Assembly: GCA_023391425.1 (NCBI GenBank) | Contig: JAEWAX010000129.1 | Location: forward strand, 9,607-73,606 | Source: Bacillota bacterium | GTDB taxonomy: Bacteria; Bacillota; Clostridia; Acetivibrionales; DSM-1351 | Length of the DNA: 64,000 nt | Reading direction: 5' to 3' | Shown: positions 33,153-42,384 of the stretch, in pieces | How positions within the stretch are numbered: position 1 is the first letter of the stretch | Layout: each line of letters starts with the position of its first letter | The notes under the pieces: model-generated | Seen by the model: only the letters and a program-made list of their open reading frames with translations | What the model was told of the DNA's origin: nothing | Databases searched by the model: none | Translations under genes and position numbers: made by a program

Positions 33153-34724
33153 TCACTCTTTCTTAAATTTTCTCACCTTTCTGTTTTTAAGTCCTAAGAG
33201 TTGAAGAATTTCTCTCCAATCAATTACACCTACTAATGCCATTAGAAATAAAGCTATTATAATATATGCTACTAATGCTAAAAGTGTTTGCACTGGAGTG
33301 TAAAGCTTCATAAAATTGAAAAAACTATATATGTATTTACTAGAAAGAAACAAGATTAACGTTACAGCCAAGGGTAAGAGCACCCAATGTCTTAGGTCTA
33401 ATACCATACCGGTATTTCGTTCTATGGTTATGAAATTTAGTATACACACAATTAAAGTGCTGATTACCATACTAATTATATATGCAGGTATACCATACTT
33501 TGGAATAAGAAAATAAACACATGAGATTCTAATAATCGAACCCACTATTGAGTTTATCAGAAGAAGCCCTTGCTTGCCCAAGCCATTCATAACGCCTGTC
33601 AGAATTTGCTGCAAATACAGGAATATGCAGGTGAAAGATAATAAAAATAATGTATTACCAACATTTTGTCTAGGATAAATCATATCTGCTATTTTATCTG
33701 GATAGCAAGCAAAAAGTGCCATAAATATGAATCCTAGTACCATTGTAATCTGGATTGCCTTTGAGATTCTATAATTCACTCTACTAAAATTCTTTAATGA
33801 AAGCGACTCGGAAATTGCTGGAACTAATGTGGTTGCAAGTGATGTTGTAACCAGTGCAGGGAAAAATATCAGTGGCATTGCCATTCCCATTAGTTTCCCG
33901 TACTCCTCCATACATTGTATGTAATTTAGGCCTCCCACTAATAGCCGTTGTGGAATAAGTATTACTTCCACTGCCATCATAATAGATATTATGAACCTGT
34001 TGAAAGAAATAGGGACTGCACATTTCAGAATGGTACTGAACAACTTCCTTTTTCTAAGTAAACCCTTTTTTGAAATTGGAATGATATGAATGTATTTTTT
34101 ATATCTATAGTATACAGCTAATACAAGCAAATTTGACATTTCTCCAAGTGCCATAGCTAAAGTAGCTAATGCGCATGCATATTGAAGTCCTGCTTTTAGG
34201 AATTGCGAAGCTAGTGCCATAACTATCCCTATCTTGACTAATTGCTCAACTATTTGAGATACTGCTGTTGGAGTAACCTCCTGTATTCCATAAAAATATC
34301 CTTTATATGCTGAAGCTGCCGCTATAAAAGGTATGCAGGGAATCATTATTAATACCGAAAAATATGTTCTACTGTCCTTTAACAATGTATTTACAATAAA
34401 GTTTATGTTAGCATATAAAAAAGCTGAAATAGTTGCACTAGTTACAAGTACTACTATCAATCCTATTTTTGAAATCCTTTTTATATTGATATTATGGCCT
34501 TTTGCTGATTCTTCAGCAATCATTTTTGATACTGCTATTGATACTCCAGAGGTTAAGGTTAAAATAATCAAGGAGTATATTGGTACAGTAAGCTGATATA
34601 AGCCTATACCTTCTGCTCCAATCAGGTTTGAAAGGTAGATTCTATATATAAATCCTACTATCCTTGAAATAAAGCCTGCAATCATTAATATAATTGCACC
34701 AGTAATAAATGTTTTTTTGGTCAT
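33153..34724 (-). CDS. spoVB: SpoVB/MurJ-like polysaccharide flippase
   Basis: A 523-residue MOP-superfamily exporter with about 14 membrane segments. The N-terminus TKKTFITGAIILMIAGFISRIVGFIYRIYL, followed by IGAEGIGLYQLTVPIYSL, is the SpoVB signature. Such proteins flip lipid-linked glycans; SpoVB is needed for spore cortex synthesis in Bacillus. Several paralogues often exist, so a vegetative lipid II or teichoic role is also possible. The gene stands alone, downstream of an uncharacterised intergenic region. Confidence 0.88.
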   Translation of the reverse strand: MTKKTFITGAIILMIAGFISRIVGFIYRIYLSNLIGAEGIGLYQLTVPIYSLIILTLTSGVSIAVSKMIAEESAKGHNINIKRISKIGLIVVLVTSATISAFLYANINFIVNTLLKDSRTYFSVLIMIPCIPFIAAASAYKGYFYGIQEVTPTAVSQIVEQLVKIGIVMALASQFLKAGLQYACALATLAMALGEMSNLLVLAVYYRYKKYIHIIPISKKGLLRKRKLFSTILKCAVPISFNRFIISIMMAVEVILIPQRLLVGGLNYIQCMEEYGKLMGMAMPLIFFPALVTTSLATTLVPAISESLSLKNFSRVNYRISKAIQITMVLGFIFMALFACYPDKIADMIYPRQNVGNTLFLLSFTCIFLYLQQILTGVMNGLGKQGLLLINSIVGSIIRISCVYFLIPKYGIPAYIISMVISTLIVCILNFITIERNTGMVLDLRHWVLLPLAVTLILFLSSKYIYSFFNFMKLYTPVQTLLALVAYIIIALFLMALVGVIDWREILQLLGLKNRKVRKFKKE

Positions 34725-35070
34725 TTTTCACCTCAAAATTATGTATTTCTAATCTCAAATATCGTTTTTCAATAGTATCTAAATAAGTTCCTTTACTATT
34801 ATTATTAAACTGTGTAACCATTTATGTCTCTATGTTTCCAGTATCTTGCCATATATTACAGGTTGCCCCTATCTGCGATTTTGCTTTATAATAAACCTAA
34901 CAGTAGCTTTGCGCAAAGCTCTCAGATATGATGGCATAGTAGCTAGATTTAACACATAGCACATTGGCCTAAGGCCTACTTTGACTGTCAAAAATAACCC
35001 TATAAAAATATTCTTATTTTTTAGATGCCAAGTAATTTTTTATGGCATAGAAGGGCTACTGGAGGGCAAT
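34725..35070. other. Divergent intergenic region with small palindromes
   Basis: 346 bp between spoVB and the NlpC/P60 gene. It contains a perfect 16-bp palindrome AGCTTTGCGCAAAGCT (34905-34920), GGCCTAAGGCC (34966-34976) and an ATGCCA...TGGCAT hairpin (35026-35048) before the ribosome site. Wall-hydrolase genes are often under riboswitch control; I looked for c-di-AMP and c-di-GMP riboswitch cores and did not find a convincing match. Confidence 0.5.
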
Positions 35071-35898
35071 ATGAATAAAAAACTGTTATCAAGTTGTTTA
35101 GCATTATCAATATTCTTTATAGCAATGGCTCCAATATCTAAACAATCCAATGTTAATAGCAGCAATACCGTACATTCTACAACCGAGTGGCAACAATTGA
35201 ACTTGGAAAAAGTATCATCGGCAAGACAGAAATTACTCAATACCGACGGCACAGTGACATATCCTCAAGACGAGAAAATAGTAATATCAGAGGCAGCAAA
35301 AGTTAAAGACCTTGCATCAAGAGGTGAAAGTACAGCTAAAAGAACTAGTACTAGAACCAAATCAACTGCTAGTAAAAGCACTAGCAATTCAGCCATTAAA
35401 GTAACAACTAAAGCAACTACAACTGTAAGTAAAGTAGCTGCTAGACCAGTAAGAACAGCAACTTCTACAAAAACAACTACTGCGTCAACTACAAGTAGAA
35501 GCACAGCAACTATATCAACAGTATCAAGTTCAAAGGCAAGTGCTGTGATTAGTACCGCGAAAAGCTTTATGGGTGTTCCTTATGTATGGGGTGGAACTAC
35601 TCCAAGTGGTTTTGACTGTTCAGGTTTCACGCAGTATGTATTAGGTGAAAATGGCATTAGTGTTCCAAGAACTGCTGCTGAGCAGTATACAGTTGGAACA
35701 ATCGTGTCAAAAAGTAATCTGCGTGTTGGTGATTTAGTATTCTTTACAACCTATAAGGCAGGAGCATCACATTTAGGCTTCTATATAGGGGATGGAAACT
35801 TTATACACGCTAGTTCATCCAAAGGAGTAACCATATCTAGCTTAAATAGTACCTATTATGCTAGCCATTATATTGGTGCAAGAAGAGTTATTGATTAA
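35071..35898 (+). CDS. Secreted NlpC/P60 family peptidoglycan endopeptidase
   Basis: A 275-residue secreted cysteine peptidase that cuts gamma-D-Glu to diamino-acid bonds of wall stem peptides. Signal peptide in the first 25 residues; about 85-165 is a Thr/Ser/Lys/Ala linker (KATTTVSK, STKTTTASTTSRSTA) without known binding modules; NlpC/P60 from about 170, with GVPYVWGG, catalytic Cys in FDCSGFTQYV, His in SHLGFYIGDGNFIHASS. The ATG follows GGAGGGC; the longer frame is not used. A strong terminator follows, then the amidase gene, another wall hydrolase. Confidence 0.93.
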   Translation: MNKKLLSSCLALSIFFIAMAPISKQSNVNSSNTVHSTTEWQQLNLEKVSSARQKLLNTDGTVTYPQDEKIVISEAAKVKDLASRGESTAKRTSTRTKSTASKSTSNSAIKVTTKATTTVSKVAARPVRTATSTKTTTASTTSRSTATISTVSSSKASAVISTAKSFMGVPYVWGGTTPSGFDCSGFTQYVLGENGISVPRTAAEQYTVGTIVSKSNLRVGDLVFFTTYKAGASHLGFYIGDGNFIHASSSKGVTISSLNSTYYASHYIGARRVID

Positions 35899-35910
35899 TA
35901 GCTTTTTACA

Positions 35911-35950
35911 AAAGGCTTTAGAAATTTCTGTTTCTAAAGCCTTTTCTTTA
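35911..35950 (+). terminator. Intrinsic terminator after the NlpC/P60 gene
   Basis: AAAAGGCTTTAGAAA and TTTCTAAAGCCTTTT form a perfect 15-bp stem with a six-base loop, followed by CTTT. Confidence 0.85.
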
Positions 35951-35998
35951 TGTTATTATAAAATAACATTATATTAGCATTACATTATGGAGATTCTT

Positions 35999-36736
35999 AT
36001 GAATAAGTTAAGCAAAAGAAGTCTTATAATTATAATAGCTATACTCTCTACTGCAATTATTTTAATGCTAGTTCTATTATCTTTGAAAAAAAACAGCCTC
36101 TCGATATTAGATAACTTTGCTAACTCTACTAACCCCATCGCTTCCGAATACTCTTCTTCTGAGCCTACTGAAAAATCTCCTATTGTAGTAATTGATGCTG
36201 GTCATGGTGGTCGGGAACCTGGTGCTGGCAATGGCTCGACAAATGAGAAAGACATTACTTTAGCTATATCCTTGGAGGTAGAAAAATCACTTAAAGAAAA
36301 GAATATTGACTATTATATGATTAGAAATGATGATACATTTGTAAGCCTTGAGGATAGGGTAAAAGTAGCAAATGAAAAATCTTGCAAATTATTTGTAAGT
36401 ATCCATAATAATTCTTTCACCAATTCTTCCCAAAGCGGAATTCTGACAACGTATAACCCTTACTCCCCTAATGGCAAGAAAATTGCTGAAATTATGCAAT
36501 CAAAGATTGACAATATCGGCATGAGAAATAGAAACATAATGCAGCGCCCCAACCTATATGTTCTACGCCATACAGAAATGCCCGCTATCCTGTTAGAAAT
36601 AGGTTTTATTTCAAATAAAAAAGATTTACAACTATTAACTGATGCCAGCTTCCAAAAAAAATGTGCACAGCAAATAGTTCTTGGAATAGAAGAAATAATT
36701 ACTGACGAAGTAGAAAGTTCTGAAGGAGATCGATAA
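35999..36736 (+). CDS. N-acetylmuramoyl-L-alanine amidase (Amidase_3)
   Basis: A 245-residue zinc amidase that removes stem peptides from muramic acid. One N-terminal membrane/signal helix (about 9-27), a Ser-rich linker, then the catalytic domain with VIDAGHGGREPGA (first His), KDITLAISLEVEKSL (Glu), FVSIHNNSF (second His) and AILLEIGFISNKKDL (catalytic Glu). It resembles CwlD-type enzymes in size and lack of binding repeats, so a role in cortex muramic-lactam formation is possible but not shown. Its last 38 bp overlap the 3' end of dusB on the other strand. Confidence 0.88.
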   Translation: MNKLSKRSLIIIIAILSTAIILMLVLLSLKKNSLSILDNFANSTNPIASEYSSSEPTEKSPIVVIDAGHGGREPGAGNGSTNEKDITLAISLEVEKSLKEKNIDYYMIRNDDTFVSLEDRVKVANEKSCKLFVSIHNNSFTNSSQSGILTTYNPYSPNGKKIAEIMQSKIDNIGMRNRNIMQRPNLYVLRHTEMPAILLEIGFISNKKDLQLLTDASFQKKCAQQIVLGIEEIITDEVESSEGDR

Positions 36737-37661
36737 TTTCATCCTTATCTGTCAGCATAAAAATCTTCTGTTTAGTATATGAGGCATCTCTAAAGCCTTT
36801 AATATACCAAGCAATATGTGACCTCATCTCAAATATACCTGTTCTTTCTCCCTTATACTCTATCAGCATATTCATGTGGCGAATAATTGTTTGTATTTTT
36901 GCTTCCGGTGTCGGAGCAGAAACGATTACACCATCTTCAAGATATTTATTTATTTGATTAAAAATCCATGGGTTTCCCTGAGCACCCCGACCTATCATTA
37001 TTGCATCACAACCTGTTTCTTCCATTAGGCGTTTTGCTTCTCTTGGCCCAACTACATCGCCATTACCTATTACAGGAATTGAAACAGCCTGCTTTACTTG
37101 CCTTATAATGTCCCAATCAGCTTTCCCACTGTAATATTGCTCCCGGGTTCTACCATGAACAGCGATAGCACTTGCACCATTTTCTTGTGCAAGCTGAGCG
37201 ATTTTCACAGCATTGACACTGACATCATCCCAGCCTTTGCGTATTTTTACAGTGACAGGCTTTTGAGAAGCATCGACAACAGCCCTGACTATTTTAGCCA
37301 CCAGTTCTGGGCTCTTCATCAAAGCGCTGCCTTCACCGTTCTTAGTTATCTTAGGTGCAGGGCAGCCCATGTTAATATCTATAATACTAGCATCAGATTT
37401 ATTTAGTTTTGCTGCTACCTCTGCCATTATTTCTGGATCAGAACCAAATATCTGTACTGCGCCTGGCTTTTCTCGTTCATCTAAAAGCGTTAGCTTTGTA
37501 CTTTTCTCGTCATCATAGTGCATTCCTTTTGCACTAACCATTTCAGTGTATACCAGTCCGCAGCCCTGTTCCTTACACAACACTCGGAAAGGCATGTCAG
37601 TGACTCCAGCCATTGGTGCTAAAAAAACTCTATTTTTTAATTCTACATTTCCTATTTTCAA
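36699..37661 (-). CDS. dusB: tRNA-dihydrouridine synthase (DusB type)
   Basis: A 320-residue FMN enzyme reducing uridine to dihydrouridine in tRNA D-loops. LAPMAGVTDMPFRVLC (about 15), DINMGCPAPKITKNGEGSAL with the active Cys (about 95), VKIRKGWDD, AVHGRTREQYYSG (about 167) and IPVIGNGDV...GCDAIMIGRGAQGNPWIF are all present. The convergent 38-bp overlap with the amidase gene means the last codons of each constrain the other. Confidence 0.94.
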   Translation of the reverse strand: MKIGNVELKNRVFLAPMAGVTDMPFRVLCKEQGCGLVYTEMVSAKGMHYDDEKSTKLTLLDEREKPGAVQIFGSDPEIMAEVAAKLNKSDASIIDINMGCPAPKITKNGEGSALMKSPELVAKIVRAVVDASQKPVTVKIRKGWDDVSVNAVKIAQLAQENGASAIAVHGRTREQYYSGKADWDIIRQVKQAVSIPVIGNGDVVGPREAKRLMEETGCDAIMIGRGAQGNPWIFNQINKYLEDGVIVSAPTPEAKIQTIIRHMNMLIEYKGERTGIFEMRSHIAWYIKGFRDASYTKQKIFMLTDKDEIIDLLQNFLLRQ

Positions 37662-37941
37662 AGTGAAATCCTCATTAGTTTCAATAATTTTTATAATAAA
37701 TTTATTATATCAGAATATTTTGATTTCAGTCAAAAACTGCAGTAGGACAGACTAATAAAATTTCCTAAAGGCTTTTTTATTATGTAAATCTGAAGTACAA
37801 ATCTAAAATAGTTCACATATAGAAAATAGTGTTTTCAATAAGTCATTTTCTCAAAACAACAACATAATGCTAAAAGAAACATATTATGTAACGGTATATG
37901 TTTTTAATCATAACAATAAAATAGAAAAAAGAAATGAATAA

Positions 37942-39093
37942 ATGCCCACCATAACTCTGAATATACCTAATACTACTTTTGTATCCTCTGCACTACCAGA
38001 TAATAATTTTTCATTTTATCCTTTGCTTTTTACAGGTACAGACCCAAATTTTCATAATTGCATTAGCCTTCTGCAAATATCTTTGCCATCATTATCTATA
38101 AGCGCAGTTGACAGCGCTGTGCTCGAGTTAGCTGTAGTTGTGAAAAGTGATACAGAGCCAAGTCCAGTTGTTGTTAGCCGAGTAACTGCCCCATTTAATA
38201 AAGATACTGTAACCTATAATACACGTCCCTCTTTTACTGCAACACCATCACAAATTAATATTGAAACATCTGATTTATATTCTATTGTACAAATAGATGT
38301 AACATCACTTGTTAATGAATGGTTAGACGGCACTTACGCAAACAACGGTATAGCTCTTACAAATTCCGATGGTACTACTGAGGTTGAGTTTGGCACTAAT
38401 AATATCGTTTACGAACCATACTTTCCTAAGCTAACCTTAACATTTCCCACTACACCTGAAGAAAATACTGCCATATGCTTTAGCTATGCTCAGTTAGCAC
38501 ATATTATTGAGCAACTGATTTTAATGTATCCAACAAATATCATGACCGTTTATACAAATGGCTTTAAGGCTTCAGGAATAACAGGGACTCCATATCGGCT
38601 ATTTTCATCACAAGAGGGAACATATGGAGCGCTTTTCATTCTAATGGATAATGGACAACAAGAAGTAATTCCTCTAAATACTATAACAGCTATCTATACC
38701 GGTGATGCCACAGTGTACAATCCTGCAATCTCATACCTTAAACCACCAAAATTCCCTGCTGGATGTGATACTGACTTAATTACAGCTTATTATGAATATT
38801 TGCCTGTTTCTACAGAGGTTCTAATGTATTTAGGAGCTATCGTTGAAGCAACAGGAATTGTATATAAAAATGAATATGACGTTATTGTGCTATCTGATAC
38901 AGATGGCAATACCCCTGTTTTCATTCCGGTCACTAATATAACAGCAATCTTTCCGACAACTGCAGCCTCTGCAACAAATCAGGGAAGTGAATTAACAACT
39001 GCATCACTGCCTAAAGTTAAAATTACAGCTAACGCTACAGCTGAAACTATAGGCAAAACTACAGTTTCAGCCTCAAATACAAATACGCCATAA
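37942..39093 (+). CDS. DNRLRE-domain protein with a duplicated C-terminal motif
   Basis: A 383-residue protein without signal peptide. Residues about 1-170 are a beta-sandwich of the DNRLRE type (TAPFNKDTVTYNTRPSF, VTSLVNEWLDGTYANNGIAL, EPYFPKLTLTF). The second half contains two related stretches, the first ending VIPLNTITAIYTG (about 253) and the second FIPVTNITAIFP (about 340), each preceded by a hydrophobic strand and DxxG. The tail is Thr/Ala/Ser-rich. No recognised function; similar domains occur on surface and spore-coat proteins. The ribosome site is weak, and the gene is monocistronic, which would fit late sporulation expression (inference). Confidence 0.65.
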   Translation: MPTITLNIPNTTFVSSALPDNNFSFYPLLFTGTDPNFHNCISLLQISLPSLSISAVDSAVLELAVVVKSDTEPSPVVVSRVTAPFNKDTVTYNTRPSFTATPSQINIETSDLYSIVQIDVTSLVNEWLDGTYANNGIALTNSDGTTEVEFGTNNIVYEPYFPKLTLTFPTTPEENTAICFSYAQLAHIIEQLILMYPTNIMTVYTNGFKASGITGTPYRLFSSQEGTYGALFILMDNGQQEVIPLNTITAIYTGDATVYNPAISYLKPPKFPAGCDTDLITAYYEYLPVSTEVLMYLGAIVEATGIVYKNEYDVIVLSDTDGNTPVFIPVTNITAIFPTTAASATNQGSELTTASLPKVKITANATAETIGKTTVSASNTNTP

Positions 39094-39130
39094 ATTCACT
39101 CTGCAATAACGGTACTAGAATCCAATAAAA

Positions 39131-39174
39131 AATAGCGGTTTTCAAGGATATCCTCCTGAAAACCGCTATTTTTT
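39131..39174 (-). terminator. Intrinsic terminator of tRNA-Arg
   Basis: AATAGCGGTTTTCA pairs with TGAAAACCGCTATT over a 12-base loop; on the minus strand it is followed by a run of six T. It begins directly after the CCA end of the tRNA. Confidence 0.9.
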
Positions 39175-39249
39175 TGGTGCCCCGGACAGGAATCGAACCC
39201 GTATCAGTGGTACCGGAAACCACTGTCTTATCCATTAGACTACCGAGAC
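39175..39249 (-). tRNA. tRNA-Arg (anticodon CCG)
   Basis: A cloverleaf can be drawn on the minus strand: acceptor GTCTCGG/CCGGGGC with two G-U pairs, D-arm GTC...GAC, anticodon stem GTGGT/ACCAC with loop TTCCGGT giving anticodon CCG, T-arm ACGGG TTCGATT CCTGT, discriminator A and an encoded CCA. A terminator follows at once. Confidence 0.95.
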
Positions 39250-39422
39250 ATTATTTTAATATTATAGCCTAATAATTAATTATTTACAATATGCCCCACC
39301 CATACATTCTGTTACATCCTCTGTAAAGTACTTTTTGTAGCTTGCTTATCTACTGATTACAACAACTAATCTAGTTTTAGGCTAGTTGTGCCATAAAGGC
39401 TGTATATGGACTAACTTTCATC

Positions 39423-40235
39423 CTACTTAAAATCAGTAATGGCGTACGTAACATACTCTTTTTCAAAATGATAGCCCAGCTTTTCTGCTAAAGCAACCGA
39501 CCCTCTATTTGCTGCATCCCAGCTCGGATAAAGCTCTCTATCCAAGCATTCAAGTATCAATTTTGAAGCACAGACAAGTGCCAGTCCTTTTCTGCGATAA
39601 TCCTCTCTTGTATCTATTTCAATTTCTATCCCCCTATCATATACTGTATAGGAAGACGCACCACAGACAATATCCCCATTATGTGTTATAACAAATCCGA
39701 GCCCCAATTTCTCATATTCATTAAAGTTTGAAAATTGTGAGCAAAAATCCTTTGACCATTGTTCTAGCTTAACCCTACTGTAGATTTCTTTATCTATTTT
39801 CCTAATATTATATTTAGAAGGAAGCTTTCCAATATTCGATTGCAATTTTCCTATATCAAATACATTAGGTTCTTTTTTAATTGCATATCGCATAAACTTG
39901 TCACATTTATTTTTGTATTCCTGCTCAATCAGATTTCCCCATTCGTCATTCTGAGGTATCATTAAAATACACTGTGAAGGAAAACATCCAGGAATATTTT
40001 TTACTAGTTCAGAATTTGGAATGCCTGCAAAAAAACAGAAATCGCCTGTTATTATCTGCGCTGATTGGGGATTACTAATATCATCTACCCAAGCATTTCC
40101 CATATAGCCTTGTAGGCATGACCATATAAGTGTTTCGTTCCATCCTTTAAAAAAAGGAGTGAGCTTGTACATATCTTCTTTGGTTAAAGAGGATATGTGG
40201 ATACCTGAACCAATTGCAAATATTTGTTTTTCCAA
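39423..40235 (-). CDS. GNAT family N-acetyltransferase
   Basis: A protein of about 270 residues of the two-part GNAT type: a variable N-terminal half and a C-terminal acetyl-CoA domain with LGFVITHNGDIVCGASSY, IEIEIDTREDYRRKGLALVCASKLI (the RxxGxA-like pantetheine loop) and DAANRGSVALAEKLGY. Substrate unknown; relatives are often annotated as small-molecule or antibiotic acetyltransferases. The start is uncertain: a TTG after AAGGTGA is chosen, two further upstream starts are in frame. Monocistronic, minus strand. Confidence 0.8.
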   Translation of the reverse strand: MEKQIFAIGSGIHISSLTKEDMYKLTPFFKGWNETLIWSCLQGYMGNAWVDDISNPQSAQIITGDFCFFAGIPNSELVKNIPGCFPSQCILMIPQNDEWGNLIEQEYKNKCDKFMRYAIKKEPNVFDIGKLQSNIGKLPSKYNIRKIDKEIYSRVKLEQWSKDFCSQFSNFNEYEKLGLGFVITHNGDIVCGASSYTVYDRGIEIEIDTREDYRRKGLALVCASKLILECLDRELYPSWDAANRGSVALAEKLGYHFEKEYVTYAITDFK

Positions 40236-40502
40236 GTATATCACCTTCCATTCTTTTCTAAGCAACATTACCATTATTCGTTAAATTTTATATTTTGTAG
40301 TCCAATTCGTCAAGTAAATTGCATTGTTATTGCTTAATACCATCCTCTTTTAACTAATCAACAGCAAAACCATGCATCATGTCCAATATAGGAATTATTC
40401 CTTTACCAAAATAGCATATTTCTATGAGTATAAAAAATATATTTACCAATAATAATATTATTAACTTATTAAACATTGTAAATATTAAGAGAGGAAAAAA
40501 AC

Positions 40503-41108
40503 ATGAGTAAAGTATTATACATCAAAGCAAACGCGAAAAAAGAAGGAACCTCAAGAACATTCAAGATTTCTGATTCCTTTATTGAAACATATAAGGAATC
40601 CCACCCCCAAGACGAAATTATTACATTGGATTTGTACAATGAAGGTATAAATTTTCTCCCCAAAGGAGAACTCGAAGCTTTGCATGTACCTGAAGCAGGA
40701 ACAGGCAAAGACCACCCAATATTAAAGTATGCATATCAATTTTTAGAGGCAGATAAGTATGTAATTGCAGAACCCTTCTGGAACTTAAGTATTCCCGCTA
40801 TCCTTAAAGCTTATATTGACTATATTACTGTAACCGGGATTACATTTAAGTATACCGCAACAGGCCCAGTAGGCTTATGTATCGGCAAAAAGGTAGTTAA
40901 CATTACGTCAAGAGGTGGTGTATATAACGCTGAACCTGCTGCATCTTTTGAAATGGGTGATAGATATTTAAGAACATTACTTGGCTTCTTGGGAATAACT
41001 GATTTTACAACTATATCAGCAGAAGGCTTGGATATCATTGGAAACGATGTTGACTCTATTATTGAAAAAGCTATAACTTCGGCAACAGGAAAAGCAAAGA
41101 ATTTTTAA
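40503..41108 (+). CDS. azoR: FMN-dependent NADH:azoreductase / quinone reductase
   Basis: A 201-residue flavodoxin-like enzyme reducing quinones and azo compounds by two-electron transfer. LYIKANAKKEGTSRTFKISD (FMN phosphate loop), AEPFWNLSIPAILKAYIDYI (about 94) and VVNITSRGGVYN (about 136) are the AzoR landmarks. AGAGG lies before the ATG. Single-gene unit closed by a terminator. Confidence 0.9.
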   Translation: MSKVLYIKANAKKEGTSRTFKISDSFIETYKESHPQDEIITLDLYNEGINFLPKGELEALHVPEAGTGKDHPILKYAYQFLEADKYVIAEPFWNLSIPAILKAYIDYITVTGITFKYTATGPVGLCIGKKVVNITSRGGVYNAEPAASFEMGDRYLRTLLGFLGITDFTTISAEGLDIIGNDVDSIIEKAITSATGKAKNF

Positions 41109-41127
41109 AACAACAGTTTTTGACCCT

Positions 41128-41174
41128 GCACCTCAAATGTTAGTTACAAAAATCTAATATTAGAGGTGCTTTTT
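41128..41174 (+). terminator. Intrinsic terminator of azoR
   Basis: GCACCTCAAATGTTAG pairs with CTAATATTAGAGGTGC (two mismatches) across a ten-base loop and is followed by TTTTT. Confidence 0.85.
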
Positions 41175-41189
41175 CATGTCTTAATATTA

Positions 41190-41831
41190 TTACAATCTTA
41201 CCAATACTTGGTTAATTAAAAATCCAATAGCCGAGCTTAGCAAAGCATTCCAGAGGAATACAAGTACAAATACAATGCCACGTACGCTGTTTGGCAATTT
41301 GAATAGGACGCACAACCCGCGCGTAATTGCACCATTGAACCAAAAATAGCCTATAATGCTAAGAACTAATGATATGTACGCTAATAATATGGATTCATAA
41401 GATACAGCCAAGTTACCCATAAAATAGCCCAATAAATCCAAAGGTGTGACAATGAGATTAACTACGATATAGACCTTTATAACCTTTGTTAAAAGGCTAG
41501 AATATAGCATTCCCATAGCCATGGAATTACTATCATTTCGCTTTTTAAAATACTTAATAACATCAAAAGCAGGATATGAAAAGCTGATTACATCGATAAG
41601 TCCTATTATTAATGCGGTTACAAGTAATATTCCTATTGTTTTAAAGTTAAATAGTATTTTGTTATTGACTTCTGTATTATTAGAATTCATACCTAGTATC
41701 GCAAAAACAGCATCACGTACACCAACAAAAGCTATGCCTATATAAAGCCACATACTTTTGTCAGTCAGCTTAGAATAAAAATCTTTTTTTAGCAAGAAAA
41801 AATCTATAACTTTACTGGATTTCAATTTCAT
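41190..41831 (-). CDS. Yip1-family membrane protein
   Basis: A 213-residue protein with five predicted membrane segments. FYSKLTDKSMWLYIGIAFVGVRDAVFAILG at the N-terminus and the later GAITRGLCVLFKL region fit the bacterial Yip1 domain, of unknown function. The ATG follows AAGGAG. It is a single gene transcribed toward azoR. Confidence 0.65.
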   Translation of the reverse strand: MKLKSSKVIDFFLLKKDFYSKLTDKSMWLYIGIAFVGVRDAVFAILGMNSNNTEVNNKILFNFKTIGILLVTALIIGLIDVISFSYPAFDVIKYFKKRNDSNSMAMGMLYSSLLTKVIKVYIVVNLIVTPLDLLGYFMGNLAVSYESILLAYISLVLSIIGYFWFNGAITRGLCVLFKLPNSVRGIVFVLVFLWNALLSSAIGFLINQVLVRL

Positions 41832-41873
41832 TATTTGCTCCTTAGCACAAAAATGCATTATCTTATATCAAAA

Positions 41874-41916
41874 ATTCCAGAAGGAGTAGCCTCCTACTGA
41901 TTTTAAGAACTATTAT
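41874..41916 (+). repeat. Dispersed palindromic element, degenerate copy
   Basis: ATTCCAGAAGGAG, TAG, CCTCCTACTGATT, then TTAAGAACTATTATAT: the family order with a shortened loop. It lies upstream of the Yip1 gene but in antisense orientation to it. Confidence 0.4.
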
Positions 41917-41964
41917 ATAATAATATATATATTTAGCGAAGGAAAATCAATAGCGCAAATAATA

Positions 41965-42303
41965 TTAAAACAACTTTATTAAGAGAAAAGTCACCGCTAC
42001 AACACTTCCAATCAGAGCTGAGTTTATTATTAAATTTTTCATGAACTTCGAATTTTTAGTTGGTTCTTCTTTCTTTGGTGGAGTAAATTTCCCCTTGTTA
42101 TCTTTTATATAATTGTTAATGATTAACTCTGCCTCCTTCAGAATAAAATCATTACTACTATTTCTACTCTTATCAAAATTTGATATCTTACCTTTATCTT
42201 GCTCTTGCTCTTTTTCCTCTTTCAAAACTAAAATAGCCTCCTCAAATAAATTTGAATGGATATCCCTTATTACAATTACTCTTTTCGATTTTCCATAAAA
42301 CAT
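41965..42303 (-). CDS. Small tail-anchored protein downstream of spoIIE
   Basis: A 112-residue protein not recognised. N-terminal MFYGKSKRVIVIRDIHSNLFEEAILVL is a short beta-helix region, the middle is highly charged (Glu/Lys/Asn), and a single membrane helix ends the protein (about 90-110, IINSALIGSVVAVTFLLIKLF), so it is probably anchored by its tail with the body in the cytosol. Strong ribosome site GGAGGATACT. It lies 81 bp after spoIIE on the same strand, with no terminator seen between, so it may be co-transcribed with spoIIE. Confidence 0.65.
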   Translation of the reverse strand: MFYGKSKRVIVIRDIHSNLFEEAILVLKEEKEQEQDKGKISNFDKSRNSSNDFILKEAELIINNYIKDNKGKFTPPKKEEPTKNSKFMKNLIINSALIGSVVAVTFLLIKLF

Positions 42304-42384
42304 AGTATCCTCCAAGAAGAACATTTATCAGTAGTTTATGAAAGTTTAGTAATTTTATACACTTATGCTAAAACAAAATGTATA

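Noticed and set aside
34861..35070. Possible c-di-AMP or c-di-GMP riboswitch before the NlpC/P60 gene
   Set aside because: Palindromes and a GCGCAAAGC string are present, but the conserved cores and their order could not be matched.
35265..35504. Hydrophobic open frame antisense to the NlpC/P60 linker
   Set aside because: It is the reverse reading of a Thr/Ser/Lys/Ala-rich linker, which gives Val/Leu-rich nonsense.
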